Origin: Lithobates sylvaticus
Lineage: Eukaryota; Chordata; Amphibia; Anura; Ranidae
Direction of reading: 5' to 3'
Assembly (NCBI GenBank): GCA_028564925.1
Contig: CM053029.1
Location: forward strand, 432,647,893-432,711,892
Length of the DNA stretch: 64,000 nucleotides
Positions 22,201-37,200 of this stretch are shown here, piece by piece; within the stretch, counting starts at the first letter, position 1, and the number at the start of each line of letters is the position of its first letter. The notes beneath the pieces are model-generated. The model did no database searches. It was not told where the DNA came from and saw only the letters and a list, made by a program, of their open reading frames with translations. The translations under genes and the position numbers were made by a program.

Positions 22201-25200
22201 AAGCCATATTTAATTTTTCATGAGGACAGAGTGGTGTTACACCCTCGTCCAGGCTTTTTGCCAAAAGTAATTTCAGGTTTTTACCTGAACCAAGATATTG
22301 TTCTGCCATCGTTTTTTCCAAAACCATGTTCTAGGAAAGAAAAGTCACTACATTGTCTTGATGTGTTGAGAGCAGTGAAATTCTATTTAAAGGAAACTGC
22401 TCAGATTCGTAAGACTGATGTCTTATTTATTCTGCCAGAGGGTTCTAAGAAAGGACAGGCAGCATCGAAATCCACTGTCGCTAAGTGGATTTGGCAAGTG
22501 ATAATTCAAACTTATGATTTAAGGGGTAAGATTCCCCCGTTTCAAGTGAAGGCGCATTCTACCAGGTCGGTTAGTGCTTCTTGGGCAGTGTGTCATCAGG
22601 CCTCCGTGGCTCAGATCTGTAAGGCCGCAACTTGGTCTTCAGTGCATACATTCACAAAATTGTATCCGGTGGATGTAAGGAGGTATGAGGATATCGCCTT
22701 CGGGTGCAGTGTGCTGCAAGCAGCAGTATAGGTCCTCAAGTCTGGGTGTACCCTGCGCGTTGTTTCTCCCACCCCTTACGTGGCATTGCTATGGGACATC
22801 CCATTAAGTAATTACTTAAGGCTCTGTGTCCCATGATGTACGATAAAGAAAATAGGATTTTTATTACAGCTTACCTGTAAAATCCTTTTCTTGGAGTACA
22901 TCATGGGACACAGAGGTCCCGCCCCTTTTTTTTTGGGACTTAAGTATATTGCTTTGCTCCAAAAACTGATGTGCTCCTGGAAGGGTTATATAGGGAGTAA
23001 AAACTTACTTTGATTGGGTTTACCAGTCTCAACACCTGAAGGTGGCTTATAACCCATTAAGTAATTACTTAAGGCTCTGTGTCCCATGATGTACTCCAAG
23101 AAAAGGATTTTACAGGTAAGCTGTAATAAAAATCCTATTTTCATATGGTTGTTAATGTGTTGGAATGTACTGTCATTTTTTTTTTCTATTAATTTCCAGT
23201 GCAGAGTGTGCTATTGAAGTTCCTGAAAGAATATCTGTCTCCTACAAGAGGCTACAGCATTATGGACTTGCAGAGAGATGTGTACAATTGCCAGTCAGGG
23301 AGGCTACAGAGGAGGAAATAATGTTAATTCACAGGTATGTAACTAAATAACTAAATATGTAACTAAATATGATTCCTCTGGGTCTTGGTGATAGATGGCT
23401 ATTACTACACTATAATTTTCCTTACCATTAAAGTAGATTTAGAGGACAATTGTGGAAACGATAAGACACAAGCTGAGACATTGCAGGATTGGTCAACCTG
23501 CAGAAGGGGGGGGGGGGGTGGGTTTGTAACTATCATATTGTAAGAACCTCCGTGTATCATAATTAGACTGACATTGATTAGTGGGACAAGTATATAATTT
23601 AAAAGCCTTTTCTTTACTTGAAAAGTTAAACCATTAAAAAACAAAACAAAAAAAAAACTCCTATTAAAATGTATTCTTTAGCATTCTACTAAAAAATGTA
23701 ATTCAGAGAGAGACCGACTGAAGGCAAACAGTTTCTGATGTGCTCTTTAGAAAACCCAGAATGCTGTGAATCCTGTGTGGGTTGTTATATATTTGTAAAA
23801 CAAAACCTTAACCTAAAAATATTACAAATGTAATTTAAAAAGTATATCAAAAGAGCACATAGGAACAGAATTGGACTTTCTAGGCACCAATAGTAAAAAA
23901 TATATACAAATTTATTAAATACAAAAATTACAGAAGAAAATCACAATAAAACCTTTAACAGGCATAATAAATGCATGTAGAATACTAACAAGGTCATTAA
24001 CCCCAAATAAGGCTAGTAATACAATACATTGAATAACAATTGCAGTGTTAAATAATGTACAGTAGAACTCTTAGCTCGACTAGTTTCGCAAAAAATAGAT
24101 GCTTCATCGGGAGCTCAGTAGCTGTTCTAGAGAGGGCAAAAAAGACATTACATAAATATTTAAATATCAGAAGTATTCATATACAACAACAGAGGTATGG
24201 TAGCTTTCAAAAACTACCATACCTCTGTTGTTGTATATGAATACTTCTGATATTTAAATATTTATGTAATGTCTTTTCTGCCCTCTCTAGAACAGCTACT
24301 GAGCTGACCGTTTTGTCTATGCTGAATTTTTGCAAAAATGAATATGGATCTCAAAGTTTTCTGCTTCGAATCTGCAAGTTTCATATTTCATTTTAGCCCA
24401 GAATACCTTGAAGTAGTGAAGAGCACACAGACCATGGACGTAGAAGAACTCAGGAAGACTTCAGAGAAGTATATTGCTGCGTTCTTTCATCCGGTATGAT
24501 CACAGAATAATTCTAAAAATATATAAATGATGCAATACTATTACATAAATGACAATTTTCATGAAGATTTTATAACATTTATGGAGAGATGTGTATAAAT
24601 CCCAAGAGACTACCACAAAAGGATTGAGATGAAGGTGTTGTATATGTGGGTGTAGGGATATATTTTACAGCATGTAGCTGATTTTCTTCTCTAAATCCCC
24701 CAGAAAAAAAAAAAAAAAGCTGCCAATTTAACCACTACAATACAGGGCACTTTCGCCCCCTTCCTTCCCAGCCCAATTTTCAGCTTTCAGCGCTCTCGCA
24801 CTTTCAATGACAATTGCGCAGTCATGCAATGCTGTATCCAAATGAAATTTTTATCATTTTGTTTGCACAAATGGAGCTTTAGTTTGGTGGTATTTATTCA
24901 CGACTCTGTTTTAAATTTTTTGCGATATAAGCAAAAAAATAGCGGAAATTTTGAAAAAAAAAAACTATATTTTCTCCTTTCTTTTTTAAAAGAAATCCAA
25001 TAAAATCAAATTTTGTCATAAATTTAAGCCAAAATGTATTCTGCTACATGTTTTTAGTAAAAAAAATTCCATTAAGTGTATAATAATTTGTTTGCGTGAT
25101 CACGGACATATGTACGCAAATGATCATGTACAGATGTGTGCAGGTGATCACGGACATATGTGTGCAGATAATCATTGGCACATGTTATTTTACTGGGACA

Positions 25201-28200
25201 TATGTGAGGGACATGTGTTTTTATTATTTGGGGACATGTGTTTTTATTATTTGGGGACATGTGTGTTTTACTAGACTGGTGATCAGTGAGTAAAAAGCTG
25301 TAAAAAACAGCTAATACTCACTGATCACCAGCCGGCTGCAGCGATCCGCTCTCCTCTCCTCACCGACGACTTCCGTGTGAGGAGAGGAGAGCCGATTGCC
25401 TAGCAACCGGCTGTTTGCTTATATCACATGATGGCTGTGATTGGACACGGCCGTCATGTGATCAGGAGGGCCAATCACAGAGCCCTCCTGCCGATCCGAG
25501 ATGCGCCGTGTCCGGGTGACACGAGCGCATCGGGATCACGCCGCTGCGTGGGCACGCGCGCGATCCCGCTACTTCTGATGGACGTTCAAGAACGTCCGAT
25601 CAGAAGTAGATGGCTCCCACCCGGCCGTATATATACAGTGGCCGGGTGGGAAGTAGTTAAAGTCTCCTTTTGCTAGCAGTGGCAGCATACACAAATCGCA
25701 TATACTGCAAATCTATGGAAATGGCCGGTTCACAAGATCAGGTGATGTGGTCGTAGACCAGGTTGTCATTTTTATGACAGCAGTTGGGAGGCAGGGACAG
25801 AGTGTTGTCACCCCATAACAGGATATGTCTGAATAAGGACCTTATGTATAATACAGTTGTCATTCTTTGGCTACTGTAGCTAAGGATGCAGCTAATCAAG
25901 CAGTCTTTTTCTCCAATCAGTTGTAGGGAAGTCATTCAAGATCTAATAGACCGCCAATGTCTCCATAAAGAGGACCCGTCACTTGCCCATGCTATCACAT
26001 AGGGGGCTTGATGGCACCCTTGTGATGGCAACAATGTTAAATGAAACATAAAAAAAAAAAACAAATAAATAAAAACAAAAAAAAAATGTAGAAGCGCAAC
26101 CCCCCCCCCCCCCCCTCGCCTGTGCACACCCCAATTCAAACACAGTGGAAAGTATGCACGTGTATGGTATCCTAAACTGTGCCACACATGCACGGTATCA
26201 CTGCAGACATCTGAGAGCAATAATTCTAGGGCCCTGTTGGCTCTAAACAGATATCCTGTAAAGGCCTAATGAGGGTTTTTGTTTGGCAGTCTATTTACGC
26301 AACGCAACCCCATCTTTTATATTTTATCTATAATTGGGTATTTTTGTGTGCTTGTTTGCACTAAAATCCACTTTATTTTTCCTAAATAAATTTTGAAGAA
26401 GCTGTTAATAATTGTATATATAAGTTGTACTTCTTTTTTTTTTTTTATAGAATTCATATCGCTGTGCTAAGTTGTCTCTTGGTGGCACGTTGCAGCTTGT
26501 TGATGCTGTGATGTCAGGGGATGTATGCAATGGATTGGCTCTTATACGGTAATAGAAGACTGCAAATGTGTGTGGTTATTACTAAAGTATGATGGTGCAG
26601 AGAAGCCTCTGCAGATTGTATAGTGTGTGCGCTGCAATGTTCTCATCCACTTTCCACAGGCTGGTTGTAGTACGTTTAGTACTTCTTTCAAAATCTGCAC
26701 TATACAGTAATGACAGCATTGTTATGTTGCCCCAAAGCCACAGGTGGCGTGTACAGCCAGCCATAGAAGTGCATGGCTATAGAGGCCTGTACCTGTGAAA
26801 ATACTTTTTTGCATAAGAGTTTACCCTTGCATGTATGTTGTATTTCTCAAACTTGGAAGTTTTGCTTAAGGAAAGTATGTCATAAGTATATGCTCATGTA
26901 AACGCTGATGCAAAAGAAGATTATAGCGTTTACACAATTTCAAATGTTTGCAGTTTCCACTTCTATGGCTGGCTGTAGGTGCCTGGGAGTTTTACGCTAG
27001 GGCCCCCTTCTGCTTGCAAATGACTGTGTGCATGTACTCTGTTTTCTTAAAAAATCTGCCGTGCCCAGTGACCTATGTAAAATATTGCAAATTCCTTTCC
27101 TTAAATTTTAAAGGAAACAAGTCACAAGGAAAACATGCAATCTGCAGTTGCTAAGCTCACCTTTTAAAAATGCTTACATTAATGCTTACGTTAATATGCT
27201 AACCAAAGAAAAGTATGCAGATTAGGACAATAACAGTCAGGCAAGAAGCATTTTCAGAAGGTCAGCAACGGCAGTCCCTATACTTCTTTCACGGAAGGTT
27301 TACTTTAATAGCAGACCTTAGACATTCAAGCCATTGTTTTGTTGGATTATTTTGTAGTCTTTTCTTTATTTTTTTTTTTTAAGTCTGCGGTGGTGCAAAA
27401 CCTAGAACGAAAGAACCCGTAAGTGAACAAAAAATGTGCATGTGAAATGCACTAAAATGTGCACTTAAGGGTTTGCTTTAGTCCAGTGGTTCTCAGCCTC
27501 AGTCCTTATGTACTCCCAACGGGCCATGTTTTCAGGTTTTCCTTTACTTTGCACAGCTGCTTTAACCACTTCAGCCCCGGAAGAATTTACCCCCTTACTG
27601 ACCAAAGCACTTTTTGTGTTTTGGCACTGCGTCACTTTAATTGACAATTGCACGGTCGTGCAACGTGGCTTCCAAACACAATTGACATCCTTTTTTTCCC
27701 ACAAATAGAGCTTTCTTTTGGTGGTATTTGATCACCCCTGCCATTTTTATTTTTTTGCGCTATAAACCAAAAAAAGAGCGACAATTTTGAAAAGAAACAC
27801 ATTATTTTTTACATTTTGATATAATAAATATCCCCTAAAAATATATAAAAAAACTATTTTTTTCCTCAGTTTAGGCCGATACGTATTCTTCTACATATTT
27901 TTAGTAAAAAAAATCCCAATAAGCGATTATTGATTGGTTTACGCAAAAGTTATAGCGTTTACAAAATAGGGGATCGTTTTATGGCATTTTTATTAATATT
28001 TTTTTTTACTAGTAATGGCGGCAATCAGCAATTTTTATCGTGATTGCGACATTATGGCGGACACATCGGACATTTTTGACACATTTTTGGGACCATTGTC
28101 ATTTATACAGCGATCAGTGCTATACAAATGCACTGATTACTGTGTAAATGACACTAGCAGTGAAGGGATTAACCACTAGGGGGCATTTAAGTGTGCCCTG

Positions 28201-31200
28201 GGGTGTGTTTCTAACTGTGGGGGGCGTGGCTACGCGTGGCACGTCACTGATCACTGCTCCCGATCACAGGGAGCAGAGATCAGTGACACTGTCACTAGGC
28301 ACAACGGGGAGATGCTTGTTTACATTAGCATCTCCCCGTTATTCCTCTCCGTGAGAAGATCGCGGGTATCCCTGACTCACGGAGCGTGCCGCGCTCTCGT
28401 GCCGCCAGGCCGCCTCTTAAACGGCAATGTACAGGCACGTTAGTTTGCCTGTACGTGCCCTTCTGCCGCAGTATATCTGCGTGAGGCGGTCGGCAGGCGG
28501 TTAAATCAATGACATGGTATTGATAAGGGCTATTTTATCTAAGGGAAGTTCCCAAAACATGGCCTTGGGGTACTTGGGGACTGAGGTTGAGAACCACTGC
28601 TTTAGTCCAGCCCCCAAAGGAGTAAGACCTCTACCCTGGCTCCTGGGGTGCAAGGCTCCTGATGGAGACATAGGTTTACATGGTCTGCCTAGCCAGAAGG
28701 CCTGGCAGACCCCATTCTTCTAGGACAGCCAAAGCCATCCATCGAATACTAGGTCAGGGGAGCTCTCCCAAAGAGAGAACCCCAGAGGCAGGCGAGGAAG
28801 GAACCTGAGGGCCACACATCCTCCCCCTAGACGTCGGGGCAAGCTTGAGGACTCGCACCCTTCATCGGTGAGAAAACACACACAAAAGTGAAAGTAGTGA
28901 CAAACAGTGGGAGAAAAAGTAATAGAAAATAAAAAAAAGTGGCCGTGCAGATTGTGCACTGGCTAGACCTGATTTTGTAGTGTTCTACATCATACACTAT
29001 TATGGTTACATTATGCAATTTAAAAGCGTGCAATGTTATTTGTTTCCAGACCTCCAGGACATCACAGTCAACCAAGTGAGAGCAATGGATTTTGTGTTTT
29101 CAATAATGTTGCTGTAGCTGCTAAATATGCCAAAAACAAATACAATCTTCAGAGGTAAATATTATTACTAGAATGTGTTATTATATTATTATTCTACAGT
29201 TGAAATGAAATTAAAAAAAAGAGCTGTAAATAAATAGTTATTAACATTTATATACACCAACAGATCAAAATCTGCTAGTTAAAGATGTTTATGTCAACCT
29301 CCTCTCTAGCAGGTTGGTGTGCCTGGGTATCAACAGTTTTTGAAAAATTATTACCGTTTCTTTATAATTATGAAGAACAGTTCTTCTGTGGCATTGAAAT
29401 CACGCTACTTCAATGTGATTTTAAAGCCGCAGATCAGTGCGATTTGGACCTGTGACTTAATTTAACAGAAGTCTATGCAAGTCAATGGAATCACAAAAAA
29501 GGTATCGGTTTTAGTATCTGTGCATTTACACAAGTGTATATGTGATATAGCAAGTTATGTCACGATATAACTGCTTTAGGCTTACCACAGCATTTGACAT
29601 ATGTTTGTCAACCGCTAGCACTTGGGAAGATGGCATGCACAAGATCTGAATATCAATCCTCCAAAAAGGTAGAGCATAGGTGAAGGCAAGGGTTCAGGAG
29701 TGCGCTGTGCATCGGGTTCAGGAGTGCGCTGTGCATCGGGTTCAGGAGTGCGCTGTGCATCGGGTTCAGGAGTGCCCTGTGCATCGGGTTCAAGAGTGCG
29801 CTGTGCATCTGGGTTCAGTATTGCGCTGTGCGCCGGGTTCAGGAGCTCTGCTTATGTGTTTACAAGTGACAGTAGTGAGCATCTTGCCAGTGCCGGAGGT
29901 GGCAGAACTGAGTTCCGCCATGTTCCAGCTGAAAAACATCCCCTGGGTTTTATATCAATAAGAAATGTGTATAATTCTCTTTCCCATTTACATATCCTGT
30001 GCTTTATATTTTTTTACAGTTAAAGCAGCTCGCTATAGAAGCCACAAAGCACATAAACACATGTGAACATTGGTTTGGATCTTTTACCTGTCATTACATT
30101 TTTGTTCTTACAATTTGATATCGATTTTTCCACTCCTGGCGGTCCTTGAATCCTAACGCCCTGAGGCAGGACAGACTTCCTGATCATGTGATGACTGTGA
30201 TTGGCTGTCTGTGACAGCTTGGTCACTGTGCTGGGAATGCACAGTGAGCGTGCACTCCACAAAGAAACCTCGGACACCATGGATGCATAAGTGCGACATG
30301 TGGCCCGCACATACATTATTGCATTACGTGAAGAAGTTAAAATGTCTGTTTTTTTTTTTTCCTGACACTTTGTAATCCCTTTACGTACTGTGCTATAATA
30401 CCCCAGTAGTCAGTAGGCTAGTAGCCAAATTCATAGTTTTACATTCCTAGACCTGACTTTCTCTGTCTTCAAGGCTGAGCAAATGCTATTATACTGTTCG
30501 GTGAGACTGCTTACAGTATCCATGACATTCATGACATTAGGGAATGTCAGCCCTCACAAAGTGAAACTAAATCACAGGGAGCACTTACAAGTCTTTTCTA
30601 GTTAATAAAAGTAATAGCAGTCATCCTCTAATGTCCGTACCAAGACCTGTGCAGTAAAACCTTGGTTTGAGGGTAACTTGGTTTGAAAACGTTTTGCAAG
30701 ACAAGCTAAATTTTTAAATAAATTTTGACTTGATATACAAGCGATGTCTTGATATACAAGTAGCGTCATGTCACAACTGAGTATAAAAGAAGAGAGAGGC
30801 GCCTCTCTAATTGTAGCAATATGGTTACATTTAATGAAGGTACAACATTTAGCATCATATTGCTACACTTAGAGGCGCTTCTCTTCTCTTTTATACTCTC
30901 TAGCTCCTGCTGGAGGCTTCCATTTGTGGATGGACATTTTATGGTTACACAACCTGGTCACATTGCTATAATCTTTTTATATGGACTATAAACTGAAGGA
31001 CCTCTGAATAAATGGTTGTGGAATGAATCATTTGAGTTTCCATTATTTCTTATGGGGAAATTTGCTTTGATATACAAGTGCTTTGGATTACAAGCATGTT
31101 TCTGGAACGAATTATGTTCGCAAACCAAGGTTTTACTCTATTTTTAATTGTAAAAGTTTTTAAAAATGGAGTACCAATTTTAATTTAACCACTTTAGGAT

Positions 31201-34200
31201 TTAGAACAAGAGAGAATGATCTGACTTCCCCTGCCACTATTATCGGCAATTACTAGCTTTCAAAATGACAACTGATAATTGCTTTGTTATGCACAGCCGT
31301 AGCGTCTGCCAAATGCAGTGTAATAACATTTCTATCATTTGCATATAGTCTGCAAGTGTCATTACGTAAATATAATGAATCAATGTATTGTTTCATTGCA
31401 TTTACTATTTCATCCCTTTGTAGATCAAAGAAGATCGGGAAGCAAAGTGATATCACCTAAAGCAGTGTTTCTCAACCTTTTTGGAGCCAAGGCACTCTTT
31501 AAAATTATGTAAAATTTAGAGGCACCGCTAATAGTTTTACATATTGCAGCGGCATCCACACATGTAAGACACCCAACATTAGAGATGTTTATTTCTTGCA
31601 CAGCAAATACACTTTTGCACACTGGTACTGACTAATATTCCAGCATTCGTGCTCACTAATTTTCTCTCCACCATGCTGCAAAACGTGACCCTAGTGCTGA
31701 TAGAGGAGTGAGGGTTCAAACAAGGATGCTGTTCAGCTGACAGACGTCCTTCTTATAAACTAATGCCATCAGTAGCTGTTAGGGCACTGGTGGCTGTCTC
31801 ACATGGTGTCCAGGGTTGCAATGTTGTACAATGAAAATCTATGGCTTTGTGTAGCTGCTGGTTTTCCAGCATGCTTATCCGACAGAAACCAGCCAAACAC
31901 CTGACATACACACGGGCCGAATGTCGGCCGTTTTGTTTTGAACCGAAAAATGTCTCCCGAGCTTGGTCCCATGTGAATCCGGCTTTACTGTCCTGGGGAT
32001 AACCCAAATTCTGGGATTTGGTTTATCTCTCAGTGATGAGAGTAAAGGTGACAAATAAAGAGGGAGAATCTCCTTAAAGTGGGGTGCTCCTTAAAAAAAT
32101 TTTTTTTTAAAAGTCAGCAGCTAAAAATACTGCAGCTGCTGACTTTTAATAATCGGACACTTACCTGTCCCAGGGTCCAGCGATGCTGAGGAATGAAGCC
32201 CCCCCTCGTTCCCCGCTCTGCTCACGGTGCCGGCATTCTTACTGTGGGCACCCGGCTGTGGCGCTGCACATGCGCGAGCAGCGCCGCGCGCCGTGATGCG
32301 CCGTGCAGTCATCTGGGACCTGTCACATGTCCCAGATGACTGACTGCGGTGATGGGAAGTGATGTCAGTGCCCGGGCACTGAAGGAGGCTGACTACGAGG
32401 GACCCCCTAGCAACAGACATTTAGAGGTGAGTAAAAATTTTATTCTTTTCGAATAATTTTTTTTTTTTTTTAATGAATTCTAGGCAATTTTTTTTTTTTT
32501 TTTTTTGGTGGAAACACCACTTAAATTGGGTTTGCCTTTCATTATATTTGAAAGAAACCTGTCAAGTTAAAACCTTTTTTCCCTAATCGTCTTTCAGGAC
32601 AGCACCTGAGAGAGTGGCTCCTCCCCTTGCAAACAGGAAACACCTCTTCCACCAAACTTTAAAAGGAGGCTCCTTCCCACCAGTAGTCAGTTTTTTGTGT
32701 TTCCTCCGGAGGGAACACTTCGTGGGAATCAGGGGCTCTCAGGTGCTGTACCTGATAGCCAAGTTTTTCCACTTTTCACCAATTTTTTTCCTACCTCAGA
32801 GAGCTGTTTCCTCCCATTCCACAGCGATATCTGAGGCTGCTGGCTGGGCTCCTTCTCCCCCTTCCAGATGGGTTCACAGGAGTCCGGAATGCTGTGGGTC
32901 CTATCCCCAGGCGGCGGCAGGGCAGAGCGGTGACCGTTTGTTTTTTTGTTTTTCCCGGTTCACCGCTTACTGCCTGTGACGCCGCCGCCATCTTGGGGAT
33001 GGCGTGCGGTGACTCCATCCGCCGGAAGTGAGGCTCCGGAAGGGGCGGGACCCACGAAGCAGGCGTCATTTCCGCCGGAAGTCGCAGGGGGAGAAGGGAG
33101 GAACGGGGCTGGTGTTCATTAGGCGGTTCCGGTCCGGCGCACTGGCGCTATTGGAGTCCGGAACCGGCGTTTCTCAGCCACACAGTAGCGCAGCGCACCT
33201 CAATGGAGTCAATGGCTGCAGCAAGTGGGACAGGCACAGGCACCAGCAAGGCCCAGGTAAGGGGCAGTTTGTACACTGCCCTCCTTTACTGTGGGGTCTC
33301 TCTCTCCTATCCCCCCCCCCCCCCCCCCCTGGTGGCAGGGGCCTGTCTGGGCACATGAGGCACTGGCTTTTCACTGTGCACCTGTGGTGAGCCCTTTACA
33401 ATATGGGACGGGTTGTTCTCACTGGGGTGGGTTTGTCTCCTTTTGTCTCACGGCAGGCCAAGAGCTCTGATCCAGCAGCAAAAAGGAAATGCCCCTCCTG
33501 TAAGGCTAAATTACCAGAGGGATGGAAGAAGACGTTATGTCAATCCTGCATTGATTCACTAGTGAAGGAGGAAGCTTCCTCTGCCTGCAGCGATTTGATT
33601 GCATCGGTTAAAAAGGAACTGGATGCAACTATTCAATCATTTCGCTCGTCACTGACTAACCCATCTCTGAGTCAACCATCTGCCTCACAGTCTTCCCTGG
33701 GCTCACCTATGATCCCTTCGGTGGAGAATGAATTATCTCTTACCCAAGGGGGGCACTCCCCCGCCCTGTCTAGAGAAGAATCTGAGGGGGACGACGAAGG
33801 TGAAGAGTTGCCTTCTAGATTTAAATTGTCTTTAGAGCAGGTAGACGGCCTGTTAAAAGCCATATATACTACACTGGGTCTAGAGGAAGAAAGAAAGGAG
33901 TTGTCCCTGCATGACAAAATGTACGCAGGACTCAGCGAACTGAAAAATCGCAGCTTCCCGGTACACTCAGTTATCTCTGAGACTATTAAGAGGGAGTGGG
34001 CAGAGCCAGAAAGAAAACCTTTTTTTCCTAAAAATTTAAAAAGGCGTTTTCCTTTCGATGAAGACCCGGCGGAAGTTTGGAACAAGAATCCCAAGCTAGA
34101 TGCCGCCTTCTCCCAGGTCTCTAGGTCTACCGACTTAGCCTTTGAGGACATGGGGGTATTAAAAGACCCCATGGATAAGAGGATGGACCAGCATTTAAAG

Positions 34201-37200
34201 AGGGCTTGGAATTCCATCATGGGGAATCTGAAACCTGCAATGGCGACTACTGTCGTTTCTAGGAATATGGAGTTCTGGTTGAACCAACTTAAAGCCCATA
34301 TTTCTGCAGACTCTCCAAAACAGGAGATTTTGGATTCCTTCTCAACCCTTTCTGCTGCGGTAGCCTTTATATCGGATGCTTCAGCGGAGTCTATCAAAAT
34401 GTCGGCTAGATCTGCAGCCTTAACCAACTCGGCCAGAAGGGCTCTATGGTTGAAGACTTGGCCGGGGGACACGGCATCCAAGAACAAGTTGTGTGGGATT
34501 CCGTTTCAGGGGGATTTGCTGTTTGGTCCCGACCTAGATGCTGTGTTAGATAGGACAGCTGATAAAAAGAAGTCTTTTCCGATCAAAAAGAAAAAACAAC
34601 CTGTTAGGAAGTTTTTTCGTCCCCAAAGGACACGGGAACAAGGCAAACCCCAAGAAAAGAGAAGGAACTGGTCGTCGCAGAAGGGCAGAGGGAAAGGAAA
34701 TGTCCTTTTCCATCCTCCTGCGGCCTCCGGTAAGGCGCAATGACTTGGACCCGCCAGTAGGGGGAAGGCTTCAGCGCTTTCTCCCAATTTGGGCCAGTAT
34801 GACAGAGAGTCAATACATTCTGGACACGCTGGCTCAGGGTTACAGAATAGAATTTTCAGAATGCCCGCCAGAAAGATTCTCGGTGACAAGATTGTCAAGG
34901 GATACAACAAAGGCCTTGGCCATGAAGAACCTTTTAAGGGATCTGAGATTCCAGAGGGTCGTTGTACCAGTATCCCAAGAAGAACAGGGCCAGGGATTCT
35001 ATTCCCACATATTTCTAATAAGGAAACCATCTGGGAATTTCCGGTTGATCCTCAACCTGAAACCTTTAAACAGGTCAGTCCAGTACAAAAGGTTTTGCAT
35101 GGACTCAATTTTTACGGTCAGGAACATGCTGACCAAAGATTGCTTCATGGCATCTATAGATCTAAAGGATGCTTATTTGCACATCCCTATGGCACCTCAG
35201 TCTCAAAAGTTTCTGAGATTTGCGGTGGACATGGGCAGGGAGATTGTACATCTTCAGTTCAGGGCCCTTCCCTTTGGTCTTTCGTCAGCCCCTCGGATTT
35301 TTACGAAGGTAATGGCGGAGGCCCTGGCCCCCCTTCGTCTCCAGGGGATTACGGTAATCCCATATTTGGACGACCTCCTCTTCTTCGCCCCCTCCAGGGA
35401 GAGGCTGCAGGAGGATCTGGTCAAAGCACGCGGTCACTTGGAGGCACTAGGGTGGGTAGTGAATGTCCAGAAGTCCAATTTTTCTCCAGCCCAGCAGGTG
35501 CTCTTTCTGGGATACCGGATAGATTCGGTAGAACAGAAAATTTTTCTCCCAGAGGAGAAAGTGACCAAGGTTCAAAGGGCAGTTTCTTCCCTTCAGACAA
35601 ATCAGTTGGTTTCAGTGCGAAGGGTTATGTCAGTGCTGGGGACATTGACCTCATCAATGCCAGCCATACAGTGGGCAAGGCTGCATTTCAGGCCTCTCCA
35701 GAGGTTCCTGTTGGGTGCATGGGACCACAGGACAGAGAGCCTCGACACCTGGGTGAGAATTCCCACCAGGGTCAAACGCTCGTTGTGGTGGTGGAGAGAT
35801 CAGGCAGTCCTGCAGAAGGGCTTTCTTTGGTTTCTTCCTACCGAAAAGGTGGTCACAACGGATGCCAGTATGTGGGGATGGGGGGCCCACATGGGTCAGG
35901 ACTTGGCGCAGGGGACATGGTCCCAGGCCGAGTCCAAAAGATCATCAAATTGGAGAGAGCTAAAGGCGGTAGCGTTAGCCTTAACTGCCTTCTCCCCAAA
36001 CCTCCTAGGGTTCCATGTCCGGATACTATCGGACAACGCCACTACTGTAGCATACCTGAACAGACAGGGAGGCACAAGGAGCGGATCTCTTCTCTCAGTG
36101 TCAACAGAGATTCTAGTTTGGGCAGAAGACAACTTACTTTCCCTATCCGCGGTCCACCTCAAGGGTACGTTAAACGAGGTAGCGGATTATCTGAGCCGAC
36201 AGAGGGTTCAGGAAGCAGATTGGAGCTTGAGCAGAGAGGTGTTCGCTCTGATCAGCGGAACCTGGGGCCTTCCACAGGTGGACCTGTTTGCCTCAAAGGC
36301 AAACACTCAGCTTCCTCAATTTTTCTCCCTCCAGAGAGACGACGGGTCCCAGGGGACAGACGCTCTGGCACATCAATGGGATTTTCACCTGGGGTATGCC
36401 TTTCCCCCTTTCCAGTTAATTCCGCTGGTGCTGAGAAAGATTCAGAAAGAAAGGGTGTCAGTAATTCTGATCACCCCATTTTGGCCCAAGAGAGCCTGGT
36501 TCTCCTTAGTTCTTCAGTTGGCGATAAAGCCAGGTTGGCAACTTCCCCTGAGTCACGATTTATTAACTCAGGGGCCTCTACATCATCCAGACGTAGGCAG
36601 TCTAAAACTCACGGCCTGGTATCTGAAGAGCAATTGTTGAAAAGTAAAGGTTTTTCTGAACGGCTAATAACCACTCTACTTTCTAGTAGGAAGAAGGTAA
36701 CTAGAGCCATTTATGCCAAGGTATGGAGAGTCTATGCTTCCTTTTGTCTTGCAGAACATAGAGGTATGAAAGACCTGGTCTCAGTTCTGGAATTTTTACA
36801 AAAAGGGGCAGATAAGGGTCTTGCAGTCAGCACTCTTAAAGTACAGGTGGCTGCCTTGGGGGTCTATCTGGAAAGGTCTTTGTCTTCAGAATCTTTGATT
36901 GTGAGATTTTTCAGGGCACTTTCCAGGTCTAGACCGGTCCCGGTCAGGTTTTTTCCCAATTGGGATCTCTCAGTGGTTTTGCAGGCTCTTACAAGAGAAC
37001 CTTTCGAGCCTTTACAGAACATATCAATAAAGAATTTAACTTTAAAAACGGTTTTCCTTGTAGCAATCACTTCGGCAAGAAGGATTAGCGAGTTGCATGC
37101 GCTGTCAGTGAAAGAGCCTTTTTTATCAATCTTCCCAGATAGAATTGTCCTTAAGGTAGACCCAGGGTTTTTGCCAAAAGTGGCAAGTTTGCATAACAGA

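Noticed and set aside
27465-28354. Open frames in the TTAA elements (for example 27465-27704 and 28148-28354)
   Set aside because: They fall in non-coding MITE sequence and are not conserved among the other copies here.
29680-30023. Repeat protein frame (VQECAVHR units)
   Set aside because: The 24-bp repeat keeps frames open by its length alone; no start context, splice sites or family.
33672-34487. Long minus-strand frame of 271 codons
   Set aside because: Shadow of the DIRS gag-like frame on the other strand; no recognised domain.
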